This document shows, in pieces, positions 12,258-25,079 of a DNA stretch of 64,000 nucleotides (position 1 is the first letter of the stretch; each line of letters opens with the position of its first letter). This DNA is from Xenopus tropicalis (taxonomy: Eukaryota; Chordata; Amphibia; Anura; Pipidae): assembly GCF_000004195.4 (NCBI RefSeq), contig NC_030677.2, positions 202,972,213-203,036,212 of the forward strand, in the 5' to 3' direction. The notes below the pieces were generated by a model. The model had not been told where the DNA came from. It did no database searches and worked only from the letters and a program-made list of their open reading frames with translations. The translations under genes and the position numbers were made by a program.

Positions 12258-12608
12258 TTCACAAGTGCCTTTATAAACTGGGCTTCAGTTATAATGGGTG
12301 CACGTTGACGAGCTGTATCATATTGTATTGTGTTGCCTCGGACATCTGTGACCTGTAAATAAAAGTCTAGAGTTTTGTGGATTTATATGGTTATAGAACT
12401 CCTTGGTGACTTCTAGAAGTGTTACAGTAAGGGGTACACTGTTCCCTATATAGTGCCATGCATTAGGGGTTATATCTTGCTGTAATGTCAGTAGGAATGG
12501 ACTTTGAATGGACTTGGATTTATGAAGAGCAATTACTATATTCTGTATCATTACCATTTGCTCTTATTGGGAAAGAGAGAACAGTTGGTAGAGAAAGTGA
12601 CTCTAAAG

Positions 12609-12866
12609 CAGGATCCCCAACCTTTTTTACCTATGAGCCACATTTAAATGTAAAAAGAGTTGGGGAGCAACATAAGCAGGAAAAATGTTCCTGTGGTGCC
12701 AGATAAGGGCTGTGATTGGCTGTTCGGTAGCCCAATGTGGACAGGCAGCCTACATGAGGCTCTGGCAGTACACCTGGTTTTTATGGAATTATAACTTTCC
12801 TCCAAGCCAGGAATTCATAAATGAGGCACCTGCTTTGAGGCCCCTGGGGGCACATGTTGCTGCTCG
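12609..12866 (+). mobile_element. hAT-like non-autonomous element (family 6), truncated + copy
   Basis: Starts caggatccccaacctttttt and contains gggctgtgattggctgttcg and gccacat-type blocks shared with copies at 31071-31315, 38299-38486, 45171-45472, 45473-45705 and 57689-57995. The right end is degraded. Confidence 0.75.
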
Positions 12867-13419
12867 AAAGGCAGTTTTACTGAAATGAAACTTTTTTGGG
12901 GATCATTACTCAAGAGCCTTCAGCAACGAGGGGGAAACGCTACTCAGCTACTGATGTTGGGAGCCCAGAACAAATGTCCTCTCTGCTGTAAATCAAACAC
13001 CGACCCTGGTTTGCCTCAAATATATAAGTATTAGAGATATATAGAGATGATAGCATACAAATCTGGTTAAATGTGCAGCTTAATACTCTCTGCCAGTGCT
13101 TTTCCCAGCATGCTTTGCCAACATTCTGAGACTATGGGCGATAAACAGAGGTGCAAATATTGCTTTGGGCCTGATAATCTATAATAGATGGGTCTCTATT
13201 TTGTGCTATATGTGTCCTTATTATGTGATCCTCAATGCCACTTGCCTTATCCTTTGCCTTGGCTTTCCATTCTCCATACACTGCGGTAGAACAGCACCTC
13301 TTGTGGTCCTAGGTTGATGGTGGAGCTGCTATAGGACCTACTGAAACCATATCCAACTTAATAAAAAAGCTCATCTTTAAATCACATATAAACCCTTATC
13401 TTTTTCCTTTCCTGCTACT

Positions 13420-13790
13420 GTGTGTGTGTTTCCCTTTAAATCCCATTATCACCGTATCACACAGAATGATTTGCCCAAGTATCCGAAGAATTGGCGCTGG
13501 TACTCGGAGCCAGCACTCTGCTTTCATTAGCAGTGCTCTTGCCAAACTCCACCTCTCTGTCATGTTGCTGGGAGTGAGCGGCTCTGGCACATTAGCAAGA
13601 TTTATCTGTGTGGATCGGTCAGATAACCCGGTGGCACAAAATAATCCATTCATTCCTGCCCTTCTCTAACTCTCCTGGAAGCCCGTTGCTATGTAAAGTC
13701 TCCCTTACTGTGTTTCAGTTGCAAGGGAAATGGTGGGAAAAGTTTTATCTGGAAGTGAGCAATGTTCTAGTCTGTGCCCTGACACGGCCC
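13420..13790. other. Unique intronic block, candidate non-coding element
   Basis: No repeat signature and little low-complexity DNA; it contains attatcaccgtatcac and agatttatctgtgtgg. Candidate only. Confidence 0.25.
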
Positions 13791-13831
13791 AGGGGCCCGG
13801 CTGAATGGAATCATGGATCTTTTGGGTAGAG

Positions 13832-14017
13832 CAGTGGTTCTCAACCTTCCTAGTGCCGCGAGCCTTTAATACAGTTCCTCATGTTGTGGTGACCCCCAAT
13901 AATAAAATTATTCCTAAGACCATAGGAAATATGTGTTTTCCCATGGTCTTAGGCGACCCCTGTAAAAGGGCTGTTCGACCCCCAAAGGGGTCTCGACTCA
14001 CAGGTTGAGAACCGCTG
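13832..14017. mobile_element. SPIN (Space Invaders) hAT MITE with perfect 8-bp target duplication
   Basis: Ends cagtggttctcaacc and ggttgagaaccgctg; the interior includes gttgtggtgaccccc, ctaagaccatagg and its complement, and cgacccccaaaggggtc. This is the recognisable sequence of the non-autonomous SPIN elements, a hAT family reported as horizontally transferred among tetrapods including X. tropicalis. The 186-bp copy is flanked by identical gggtagag at 13824-13831 and 14018-14025. No transposase. Confidence 0.9.
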
Positions 14018-14389
14018 GGGTAGAGCCTTACGTTACTAGAGTATTTTCTTTGAATATTTTGCGTTCTGTGTGTATTTCTGTCTAGTTCAGGGTAATGGCA
14101 CAGAGGCTTTTGGTATACCACTGCCATCCAGCAGAAGACACCTATGGTCAGCTGTGGACAATAAGCTCCTTTGTGCCTCCATGTTATTAAATGGAAAAGT
14201 TGACCTAGCCACTTTCAATTAAATACCATTACAAGGAGGGACACAATGGATAATTCCTGAGAGCAGTGCAAACAATAGCCCCTCTGGCTCCATGATTTCT
14301 TAAGTCTTAAATATGCAGTTACTTCTACATAATGAGTCTTAATGTGCTGTATATTTGTGTTCCGAGTGGCCTTTGGAATGTGTAACAGG

Positions 14390-14790
14390 TGTCTATAGAG
14401 TAGGAGTTGATGGTAGGAAGGGCAGGACGGCCATAGGAGTATAATTAATGTAGTGTCTCTAAAAGCAAGAGCTGGTGAGCTCCACATCGAGCTTCTACTC
14501 GGTCTACTATGGCTGACAAAATATCAAAATATGGCTGAACTCTGTGCTACGTTTTTTACTTGTGGGATGTAAAGTCCTTTTTGTACATTCTCAGTCTATA
14601 GAGTAGCAGTTGATGGTAGGAAGGGCAGGGTAGCCATAGGAGTATTATTAATGTAGTGTCTCTGAAAGCAAGAGCTGGTGATCTCCACATCGAGCTCCTA
14701 CTTGGTCTACTATGGCTGACAAAATATGGCTGAACGCTGTGCTACGTTTTTTACTTGTGTGATGCAAAGTCCTTCTTGTACATTCTTTGT
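14390..14790. repeat. About 200-bp tandem duplication
   Basis: Two direct copies (about 14390-14595 and 14597-14790) share gtctatagagtag, gttgatggtaggaagggcag, gctccacatcgagct and tactatggctgacaaaatat. Copy 1 has a small internal duplication (atatcaaaatatggctg). Confidence 0.85.
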
Positions 14791-14847
14791 GCTGCTCAGT
14801 AGTGGTGCGCCCACCCCAGGAGCAGTGGTATCTCACTCTAATTGACC

Positions 14848-15510
14848 TCTGGGATTTCAGGTGTATCTAGGAGAGTAAATTGACTTTTTTTCCAAAGCCC
14901 ACCCAACTGACCTTCGAGCTTGCAGAGACACCTTATCTAGGGCCACAAACTGATGTGCTGTTTGTTTGGCTGGTGAATTATGATCAGCACATTAAATCCA
15001 TGGTGACAGACCCAGGGTCCAGGCCTGCTACCAGCACTATGCATTCTAATTTGGGACTAGTCTCTATTGCCTCAGTTACCCAAAGTCAATGTCAGTGCCA
15101 CCAGGTTCCAGAAGAGTAAAACATGGGTGTCACTAAGCAATAGTTTTAGGAATATCTAAGTCAGTACAGGTTTTCGCTCGAAATCTCACCCTAGTTAAAC
15201 TTTAAGCAGGGATTTCAGTTGTATCTACAAGAGCAGATAGAATTTCTTTCTAAATTCCACCAAACCTTCAGGCTTAGCCTTTCCCTGCAGAGACCCACCT
15301 TATCTAGGGCCACAAACTGATACACAAACAGCAACTTAGTTTTTGCTGGTAGGTTATGACCAGTAGCATAAAATTCATGGTGACAGAGCCATTAAAATAT
15401 GGGACCAGTCTGTATTGCCTCGGGTACCCAGGGAGCATTGCCAAAGACTGCACAAAGACAGCAAAGTCAATGTCAATGCCATCAGAATCCAGAAGAATAA
15501 AAAAAAAACT
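14848..15510. repeat. Diverged 270-300-bp tandem duplication
   Basis: Copies at about 14848-15118 and 15205-15510 share gggatttcag.tgtatct, ccttatctagggccacaaac, tggtgacaga and agtcaatgtca. They directly follow the previous duplication. Confidence 0.75.
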
Positions 15511-16894
15511 CCCTTTCAAGTGGATAATGAGACCATACGAGTTTAATACATCATAGAACAGCTCTGAAAAATGTACCCAGCGGGGTTCCAACCAATATGT
15601 GCATTTTGTTCACATAACCCACCAAACAAAAGCTAAAAGTGCCTGTCTCATTTATTCCACTTATTACTATCCAAGAAAGAGAGTGTTTAATTGGTGATCT
15701 AAATAGTTGGATTGTCTCTCTCTGTCCTAGCCATCTGTCAGTCTGTCTCGCTGTCCCTCCAACCCCCCCTTCTTTTTCCTTCTCTGGGTATCAGAATCCG
15801 TCTGCTTTTCTTTCTTCCCATCAATCTACCCAAGCTCTATCCATCCATTTATATATGTATCCATCTATCGAGCATCTCTCCATCTGCCTATGGCGTCTCT
15901 ACGTTCCTATGCCTGTATTGGTATGAGGAGCTATTGCTTTCTATAGCCTACACGCCTTGCCATTGATGTGCCCATGTTACAGGGCGTCTCATCAGTCAAT
16001 GCCAGCCAATATACACAGCCCCTAAAACCAAAAAGGAAAATATAACACAAAGTCCCCTTATTCCCGGAGCCTCATTAGGTTACGACACCTTTCAGTGCCT
16101 TTTGCGGGAAACAGCAGATGTTCAATTCGTAGGGAGAAAGTGTCTGTACGACCAAAATATTTCTCTTTCTCATTGTTTTTTCCTCCTTCATACTGCTGAC
16201 TCTGATCACCAACAAAAACTATTAGACACTCTGTGCCGGTTTCTGGATGAGCTCAGTAGTGCTGTGTGCAGTTCACTTATTGAGCAATTAATGCTACTAG
16301 CTTGCATCCTTTAAGTAGCTGTAGCCATGGGGCTTGGCACTGGCACCACTGTCTGGGTGCCAAAAAATATCCGCAGCGGCTGCCGCATGTTAGTACTGGG
16401 GGTTTGTCTAGAAAATTCCGCAGTGATTACGTCTGGGTTATATATTACTCTGGTCGCCTATCTGTTAATAAATATGTCCCGTTTTGTTTTGATGTTGTTG
16501 GTCTTTTTTTTTCCCGTTGAAAGAATGAGCTTCCGCCAATCTGTTTTTTTTTTTTTTCCCCACCGTGGCACGGGTTTGTGCTTTCTAGGGGACGACAATA
16601 TTCAGAGACAATGCCTTGTGAAAAGATGGAGCCTTAGGTGTGTTCTGGGCATCTGACCATTTTAAGTGCCAGGATGATGTTGGAAGCCGGGACTTAACCC
16701 TTGCAAACCAGTTGGCATAACAAATCATCATGCATTCGTGGTTAGATTGTAACACCTCCCATCATGCCCAGAGCTGTGTTCCAGCAAGGGCGACCTCGGA
16801 CAATCCCCATTGGTGGTGTGACCCCGTAGATTAGAAGTTGAATGCGACTGGAAAGTCAAAAAATTCCGTTGAGTTCCATAGACGCCTGCTCCCA

Positions 16895-16975
16895 GCTTTT
16901 GTTGCACTACAAGTCCCAGAATTCATCTGGGGATCCTGGGAAATGTAGTTCAGTAATCATTTGAGATCTGCTGGT
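16895..16975. repeat. 'ctacaagtcccagaattc' palindromic fragment
   Basis: Inverted halves ctacaagtcccag and ctgggaaatgtag lie about 20 bp apart. Similar fragments occur near 38160-38200, 51735-51765 and 62405-62435. Confidence 0.5.
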
Positions 16976-17019
16976 TGAAATATAAACAAAAAAGGGGTAT
17001 TTTAGGTCAGGCCTGATCA

Positions 17020-17870
17020 TTTCTGCTATCACTGAAAATCTTTTAAAGATGGATAAAGTCTGGATCCTTTGGTTAGGTGATAATGAATATTTCGGGCAGC
17101 CCTGCTTCTAAACAGACACTGTTGCTCTCGAATGCAATAACGGCACGCCGTCGATTCTATAAAGGTGTTTCATTCATTATGTTGGGGTCAGCTTTCTCTT
17201 TGCCTTTTTTAAGGACGTTATTCACACTCGAATTGATGGTTTCCAGTCGTACGAAAAGAAAGGGCAAAGGTACCAAGTCAGAGAGGAAAGTTTACTGTAG
17301 TGTTTCTCCTTTGATTTGGTAAACTGCCTTTTTGATGGTAACAGAGGAAGCCATAGATGAGATCTTTACAAAGAGCATAATCCCTTAGAAAAAAAAAAAA
17401 AAAAAATGAAGAACGTCAGCCTCCTGCTGGTTTCTGTAGCTTTTTGGTACCTTCCAGACTTGTACAGAGTTCTGGACGATTGCCCACTGATGTCATGGAA
17501 ACACTGAATTTACTGAGAATGATTCATGTCTATGCTGTTCTCTTATCCTCCCCTACACAAACACAAGGAGATTTTAACCCAAAAAATATATGTACATGTC
17601 TTCTCCGAGGATGTCTCGAAATTGTCATTTTTGCCCTTCTTTGCTGAATGTTTGTTTCTAATAAAATATGGGGGAAGCACAAAGAGCAGTCATTGTTTGC
17701 TGGTTTGCTTGCACGCGTCCCATTTTTGTGCTCTTCTCCGCACCAACAAAACCCTCCGTTATTCTGTTTTGCGAGCCCCCGGCTTCCGTGCAGAATGGCC
17801 TTCTACAGTCCCGATCATTAGGCTCATAAATGCAGTCAGTGATCATTCGGCACATTATTTTTGACTAATT
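17020..17870. other. Unique intronic blocks, candidate non-coding elements
   Basis: Two non-repetitive stretches (17020-17340 and 17640-17870) lie either side of a poly-A run at 17390-17405. Possible regulatory sequence; no direct evidence. Confidence 0.25.
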
Positions 17871-18539
17871 TTCAGAAATTTTGATTTCTCTTTCGTTATG
17901 TTTTTTTAATTCCATATTGTTTCAAGTTTTGCTCTTTACTGTTGGATTTGCCTGTATCTTTTGGGGGTATCCTCTTGTCTTCCAGTCCCACTTACCCTTT
18001 TTACTTTCTTTTATCTTCGTACCCCATCATTTTTTCTCTTATTGGCCGTTTCTTTAGAACTTTGAAACATTTATATTTTGCATTTTCTCCCCCCTTCCCA
18101 TTTGTGCTCTCTCCATTTAGTTCTGCTCTTTACATTCGTTTCAGTGTGGAGGCAGGTGTACTGTATAAATATAAAGTGCATTTTTAGGAGGAGAAGAGTG
18201 TATTTGGCCAAAGCAGAATGCACAACAGAAATGTTACAGTTTTTAGTTATCTTTAATCAGATATAAAATGCAACGGGGGCACATCTTAACAATGAAACCT
18301 TATATATGCACAATGTCCAAGTTGATGATCTTCTCTTTGATCAAATGATTTTATAGGAAATAGTTGGAATGTGCTGCTGTAGAATATTCTAAGAACTGGA
18401 ACTTTTACTTACATTTATGTCTATTAAAACATGTATTTTTTTTAATTTAACCCCACAGAATGATTATAATAACCTGTTTTTGTGCCCAACTACTTCTTGT
18501 GGGAACTGTTTATTTTCTCCACTCAGGGTGATTGCTGAA

Positions 18540-18920
18540 CCCACATGAAAACATTACTTTATGGTGTTTAAACTTTAGGTTATATGTTTATATTATGTCT
18601 TGTAAATAAGTTTTAGCAGTGGGATGCTGTCCATTTCAAGATTTGTTTAATTTGTTATATATGTTATATGTGATACATGCCACAGGGCACTTCTTATATT
18701 GTATACATAGGCACTTAGTTTGCATTTCATTGTGTGCACTAAATATATTCACAGAATATTATGGGTTAAATGGAGGTGAATATGGACTGATCCTCCTCTT
18801 CCTGTGGGTATTTAAACACTTGTTTGTATTTGTACTAATAGGCTTGATAAAGGGCTGGAGTGAAGCCCGAAACGTTGCCTTTGGCACTTAGTAAAGATTC
18901 ACATTTTTCAAAACAACCGG
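18540..18920 (+). repeat. Interspersed repeat with 'gcttgataaagg...cccgaaacgttg' tail
   Basis: The segment 18840-18915 carries a motif (ttgataaagggctggagtga then agcccgaaacgttgc) that recurs in weaker form at 9025-9150 and 56500-56540. Probably a retroposon or MITE end. The 5' limit is uncertain. Confidence 0.45.
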
Positions 18921-19833
18921 AGTGCTGCTGTTTTCTTCATTCGTAAATAAGTTTTAGTTTTATGGGATTTATACAGAATAATGCTCTTTTGATACAAACA
19001 CATATAGGAAATTACCCCACGTTAAATAAAATAAGAAGAGTTTGGTCACTTCTCCTATCCTTCTCATATTATATCCTTCTTCACAGCATAGGACCACTTA
19101 CATTACGTGAACTAACAGACTCATACCACAGATTAAATATATTATAATTTATAAAGATATAGAAGTCACCTCTGTGATCCTTCTCCAAGACCACAGTGGT
19201 TTGGGGAGGTGGTTTTGTTTTTGGCCAATTAAAAATGGAATTATTTAATCACTAGAGATAATGAGTAGGTCAGTTCCATAGCAAAACTCAAGTAACACAT
19301 TTTATTTAAAAAACAAGTGGTGAGTGCCTATAATATGGTTTATAAAAACATTTAAAAAGTCTTTTATTCAATAAAACACTGTTCTCCAGCCTAATTCTAT
19401 AAAAACGTATCAGGCAGTATTCATCTTGAGTCCTGCTATTGCAGCCAATACGTGAGCCTTTCTCCTCCACTGAGTACCAGTATTTTTGAATTTTTGCAGT
19501 CCTCCTGGTCTTTTTGGCTGGAGGAATTTATAGTTAATAGTTCCTGAGAAGCATCTTTTTATGCTTAAGGAAGGGTATAAATTGCTGTAAAGGCTTAGTT
19601 GCCAAATATGTTGACTACATGACAAGTAGAGAAGACCTCATTGACTATGACAGTTGGGGGTTTGTTGGACACACAGCTACAGAGAGGAAGATCAGCAATT
19701 TCTTCCCATGAAGAACAATAGCTACCTGGATGTTGACTTGATATTAGCAAATGGACAACTTCAAATCAGTTGGCTTTCATATATAAAACTAGCAGTAACG
19801 CAGGCAGAGCCAATAAGCACAGGGGTGATACTA

Positions 19834-20209
19834 GGGGGCCCATTTTCGGACATTTAAAAGTACGATTCAAAAAATTCGGTTTAAATCTGATAATTTCTGA
19901 TGTGTGTTAAAAGCATGAAAATTTTGCATTGTGGATGTACGAAAATGTCGTGGCACTGTCCGAAAGTTCAGAAATTTTCGTGTCCGAACGATTGTAAACA
20001 GCGTGAAAACCTTTCTGGTTCTGCAGCTCCAACCTGGCCCAAGGAAGGTCACGATACCGAAGTTTGAATGAATCTGAAACTTTCGTACTCGTTGTGACAT
20101 ATACAATTTTGTACGAAAAAAATCGCAGAAAATACGCACAGTTCTCAAACTTAGAAAAAATACAAATTTTTAGTATTTGGACCCAATCGTACTTTGATAA
20201 ATCAGCCCC
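19834..20209. mobile_element. Palindromic MITE, compact form (family 7)
   Basis: Starts gggggcccattttcgg, ends tactttgataaatcagcccc. The interior shares cgattgtaaacagcg, gaaaacctttct, ctgcagctccaacctggccc, gaatgaatctgaaactttcg and cgcagaaaata with the element at 59837-61093. Here the ctgcagctccaacc segment is present once. Confidence 0.82.
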
Positions 20210-20539
20210 TAGGTTTTGGTTGCAGCGTATATTGGATTATGCAGTAAAAGGGGCAAATATTTGCTCAAGTGCAGTAACTTACAGCAACCAATCAGCAGTT
20301 AGCTTTTACCGCTGAGATAATAATGAAATGACTAATTAGTTGCTATGGGTTTCTAGACTAGGGCAAACCTATTTCACAGACAGGTAGACCTCATATTTTT
20401 CAACATTTATTAAACAGAGATTCAATTTTTGAAATCCAATGAATGCCAAATGCTTCATAATAGACGTGTCCTAGATTGGTATAATTAAACTTGCCCGTAG
20501 GTGTGAGGCACGTGGCAGAATTAAGCTTTATTATAGATG

Positions 20540-20935
20540 CAGTCTCTCTGAGCAAGTAGTGACAGTTCCACTTATTGCATTTATATCGGCAGTGATTTGT
20601 ATTGTGTTATATAACATTGGCGCTTTCCATGTATCAGTCAGATTTCCCTCATCGCCCTGGGGTTACTCTGCCCAACAGGTACTGAAACTCTTACTAAATA
20701 GAAAAAGCTTAACCCAAATCCCCTGTGTGTTCTGCCAGGCTAATGGGATAATTTCTTCTGCTTGGCTTTGGATCCTTAGAGACCGCACAACAGAAAGAAA
20801 GGAAAAGTAAATGTTTATTCACTTTGGAAAATACCTTGGTGACACGTTATCATTGAGTGCAATTAGCGGTGTTGGCCTCTGGCTCGGGGCTGCGGTGACG
20901 GAGCTCAGGGCGAAATAAAGTTCAAGGGGCCTCAT
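20540..20935. promoter_or_regulatory. Unique intronic block, candidate regulatory element
   Basis: Non-repetitive, with runs such as gtgcaattagcgg and cctcattaattgcagg (homeodomain-type cores) and no open frame. Function is inferred only from its texture between repeats. Confidence 0.28.
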
Positions 20936-21224
20936 TAATTGCAGGCCAACATGGGGCTCTCCAGCTGTTCTCCAACTTCATCTTCTGGCGTCCCTTGGCT
21001 TCCTTTGGTTATGCCCCTCAGCTTACAACTAGGTTATGGATACAAAGCCTCGAGAAGGTGCAACATTTATGTATATATTTTTATATTATATAATGCTACT
21101 TGTGTACATAGGGTTATACATAAAATAAAAATATTAAGTGCTACGTGTTTAGAGACAAGATGAAGGAAGTCCCTGCCCCATAGATTTACCAATAAGACAC
21201 AAAGAACTGTTTGAACTTTGCCTC

Positions 21225-21415
21225 AGGGGGTACATTTATCATGGTGTGTAAAAAGTGGAGTAAAACATCACCGGTGATGTTGCTCATAGCAGCCAATTAG
21301 ATGCTTTGCTTTGATTTTCTAACTGTTGAAATCTAATTGCTGATTGGTTGCCCTGGGCAACATCACCGGTAATGCTTCACTCCATATTTTACACAGCATG
21401 ATAAATATACCCCTT
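21225..21415. mobile_element. Palindromic MITE with 'aggggtacatttatc' type ends
   Basis: Inverted arms: gggggtacatttatcat / atgataaatatacccc, and catcaccggtgatgttgc / gggcaacatcaccgg. About 190 bp, no coding capacity. Confidence 0.85.
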
Positions 21416-21952
21416 AGGAAGAATTGTGTACAACTCCGAATTCAGCGCTGACTGCATTTGATGATGCAATAGGGTGGCGGCACAAGGTTGTCCCCTGTAA
21501 TGACCCCAAGGGGCCAATTTAAAAATTCTCAAGCATTCAGCTAAAAACATTCGGCTAAAAAGCGTTGCTAAACTCTTGCATGGCTTCTTCATTCAAATAC
21601 CATGGCTTCCTGACAATTGGATTTTTGTTTTTCTGACAAAAACATAAAAAGCCAGGTAGGTTTTAGGTGCCGAGCTTGTTATTTTTTGAAAAACTTGTTT
21701 GGGGAAAAACTCCGAACAGCAGGAAGTCAAGGCATTCAAATCAAGAAGCCACACAAGAGTTTGGGAACTCTGGAGATTTAGTAGCTGAATGATCAAGCCC
21801 GATGGCTCAGGCATTCCTATATTGGCCCCCAGCTTGGGCTTTGGCTTAAGGGGCAGACCTCGGACACAAGTGTTTAGCCCATAGACCCTACTCTGCTATA
21901 GTTTCTGGAATATTCTAGCCTTCACATAAGCATTCACACCACACTTACACTA

Positions 21953-22150
21953 AGGGAAAGATTTATCTAAGGGAAATTAGAGTTCACCACAGTAAAATTC
22001 CCCTACTATTCATTTCTATGGGTTTTTTCTCAATTGGTGAAAGCTGGAGCCCGTCATTTTAGAAATGTGCCTCTAAAAGTCCCATAGAAATGAATAGAGA
22101 GTGGGGGAATTGTACTGTGGGGAACTCTAATTTCACACTTAATCTGTGCC
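21953..22150. mobile_element. Palindromic MITE (family 3, copy 3, diverged)
   Basis: Arms with tactattcatttctatggg and cccatagaaatgaata; ends gggaaagatttatc and cttaatctgtgcc. Confidence 0.75.
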
Positions 22151-22499
22151 TAACTGTTCAGGCTACAACTGCCCCTAAGGGTGCTTGGGATCCTGTGTGT
22201 TGACAAGATAAACAATGTAGGTTACATTTGGGGCACATTTTGTACTTAATATGTTGATGGCTATAGGCTTTCTTCCATTATGAGAACACTAGTAAAAAAA
22301 TCTAAATTGTATATTAATAAACAAATCTTAATTGCTCTGTCATTACTTCAGTGGTTGACTTTGATTCTGTATTTCCTGAACATATTGATTAGTCCAAATA
22401 TTGACTTTATACAAACAGCAGCAATTCCCCAATTGACACATTTTCCCAAGTTTTCCGTTAATTTATTTTTTATATTTGAACTGAGTGGATCGTTCTGAA

Positions 22500-23340
22500 T
22501 GACGTCACAGCCATTCACTTACAATTCATGCACAAATGGCGCCATGTTGCTTTAACCAACTTCCAGACCATCTCCCATAGAAGACTATGATTCTATTTGC
22601 ATCCAACAAATAACCCATGAGCACTTATATCTTTTCACCTAAGAGCAATCATTGCTTAGTATATAGTCTTTAATTGACATATTCCATGGTTGCATCATGA
22701 TCACCATGGAAACGATGGAGAACAAAAAAACACAAAGAATAATATTTTATTACTATCTTATCATTTGTATGCCCCCCCCCTATGGTGCTAAAGGTAATAA
22801 CCTATAAGTGGCAGATTATGTTGACCCTTTTGAATTTTAGATATTGCCCATTTTGATTCAGAACATCCCTAACGTGACTTGCAGAGCAACCTACACACCA
22901 GGCCATCACCATTACAATTCTAATATGAAGTGTGACCTTTGTGTTCCAGTGCACGGAACGAGACGAAAGCCCTCAGAAAGCATCACATCATTAAGACTGG
23001 CACAGTTTCTTGGCAGCACTTGGGCCTAGTTGAAATCTCTGCTTCACTGGTGTAGAACTCAGTAACGGGTGGCAGAACTCCAACCCAATTTTTCACTCCC
23101 ACGTGTCGCTTTCATCATGATGCTGATCATGAAGGAAGTTTTCTCCCGGGGAAGTGTGAAAGGTAAACCCAAGTCTTCTGCCGCTTGTTACCCAGAAAGC
23201 TATCAGGAGAATCAGTGATGGATTAGCTCTCTCCTCGCCAATAAGCCTCGGCGTAGCATGGCTGGATTCTAGACTGCTCATAAAAATCCCCTTTTCAATG
23301 AACCAGTGTTTCTATCTCCTCAAGCTGAAGAGAAAATACA
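22500..23340. other. Unique intronic block, candidate non-coding element
   Basis: Includes a CRE-like tgacgtca at 22500-22507, and a clean stretch 23090-23330 with cacgtg-type and gatgctgatcatg motifs. Candidate only. Confidence 0.25.
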
Positions 23341-23369
23341 AATGAAAGCTAAGAATAATATATAAGGAA

Positions 23370-23695
23370 GCACGTTGACTTCTTTAGCTTGATTCAGTGG
23401 GGTCAGTCAAAGCTTCCTCAACAAAGCTTCCTGCAACAAAATGCACCGAGAGTTGGGGTAAATAGTTTGATAGAAGGTTAAATGAGGCAAAAAGGAGATA
23501 GCAGGGCAAGATGAGGACAGCAGAAATGGGTCAAGGCTGTTGAACAAGTTGATAATAGTAGGACAAGTTGGCAACAGTAACACATGAACATCAGCAACCC
23601 CGATCTTAGCTTTTAATGCCCACCCAAGGCCACTCCATGAGAAAAAGCCACTCCAGGAAACTTCTGTTTACACTTTCTAGACAGACAGCCGTGCA
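23370..23695. repeat. Dispersed repeat, copy 1 of 2
   Basis: Shares ttgatagaaggtt, gcaagatg, aagttggcaacagta, gatcttag and cacccaaggc with 25640-26020, which is similar but diverged and partly rearranged. Nature unknown; no coding frame is conserved between the copies. Confidence 0.6.
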
Positions 23696-23707
23696 GATAA
23701 TCTGACT

Positions 23708-24067
23708 AAAGGTGCCCATACACATACAAAGTTGCCAAGCAAGCGGATCTTCACCCAATATCCCCACCTACGGGTTGGCGATATCGGGGAACATGTAGGC
23801 TAATTCGATGGTTTGGCCCTGGGGCCAAACGATCGAATTATAATGGAGGCAATAGGGCAGTCGGTTTGGGGACCGCATCAACGAGCCAATGTGGTCCCCA
23901 ATCCGACTAAATATTTTAACCTGCCCAATCGATATCTGCCCAATTTCAGGCCAGATATCGGTCGGGCAGGCCCCTCGTTCCTGCCCCTACATGGGCCAAT
24001 AAGCTGCCAAATCGGCCCAAGGGACCCATATCGGCAGCTACAATCGGCCCGTGTATGGCCACCTTAA
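23708..24067 (-). mobile_element. Family 1 multi-palindrome element, near full-length (360 bp)
   Basis: Ends aaaggtgcccatacac and gtgtatggccacctt, followed by aa. Reversed relative to the copies at 2165 and 43586. Internal self-complementary blocks: ggccctggggcc, gatatcgg/ccgatatc, and the pair ggtccccaa/ttggggacc. Confidence 0.85.
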
Positions 24068-25079
24068 GTGTACTAGAAGGAGGTACTGGAACAGATCAAA
24101 CCAGATCTCATCTTAAGTATGGCAAGAAAAGCATCCAACAAGGAGAGGACCAGAAATATTATATATCCTATTTACCAGTCCCAATGATAAAGTCAACCTA
24201 TAAATGGCACAGAAAACAGTGTTTTCTCATATTTAGAATTCTCATTTGTGGTTCAGTATTTTGTCATGGGCCACTTTATTTGATCAGAAGGCTACAGGTA
24301 TATGAAAGCATTGGTTTATTAATCATCCTTCGGTACGTTGAGGAATAATTTCATCCTGATAGGATTCACCCTAGAAATCAGACTGCCCCCCATCCAGAGG
24401 GAGCACTACCAACACATTTCATTTCATCCAAAAATATAAATAAAACATTGTAATTCAAAAGTCAGGTTGCCATTAACCATTGGGGTTTTGACCAAAGCTT
24501 CCCTCACCTCGCTCAGCAAGCATTGACTGTGTTTCTGTCAGAACAAAGTTAAAATAACAAAAAATATGTATTTTTGTAGTATAAATAAGGCTCCTCTCTG
24601 CAACTCGAGCCGAGCTGCTCATAGACCACTTTGATTTGACCAGAACAGAAATCAAGCAAACAAGCAGTGGGCAGTGTTTCCGAGGGAAGACCTGCCTTTT
24701 CATTAAAAAGAATATCTCCATTTAGTAAATGTGCTAGATCAGCTATTCCTTTGGAAAATATTTCAGCCCCCGCGTCTGCTGTAGCAAAAATTAGAACTAC
24801 AGTAGGTCGTGCTTTAAATCGGGGCTTTGTATGGAGCACAAGGCAGACATCTTAGCGCCTTTGTGTCCTCGGTGTTACAACGTTGCTCCGTGCCCGTGTC
24901 TAAGGAAGCCCTCTGACCCCTTATACAGTTCACAGTCTATTTACAGATGTGTAGGCCTTACAGAGGGTGTCAACTGGCACGTCCGCACAGACCAATAGAT
25001 ATGGGCTAATGGGGGCTGCCTCAACACATTTTTGTGAGTTGAATGGGGCCTTCTTTCCTACTCTTCTGTTCCGGCGTGA

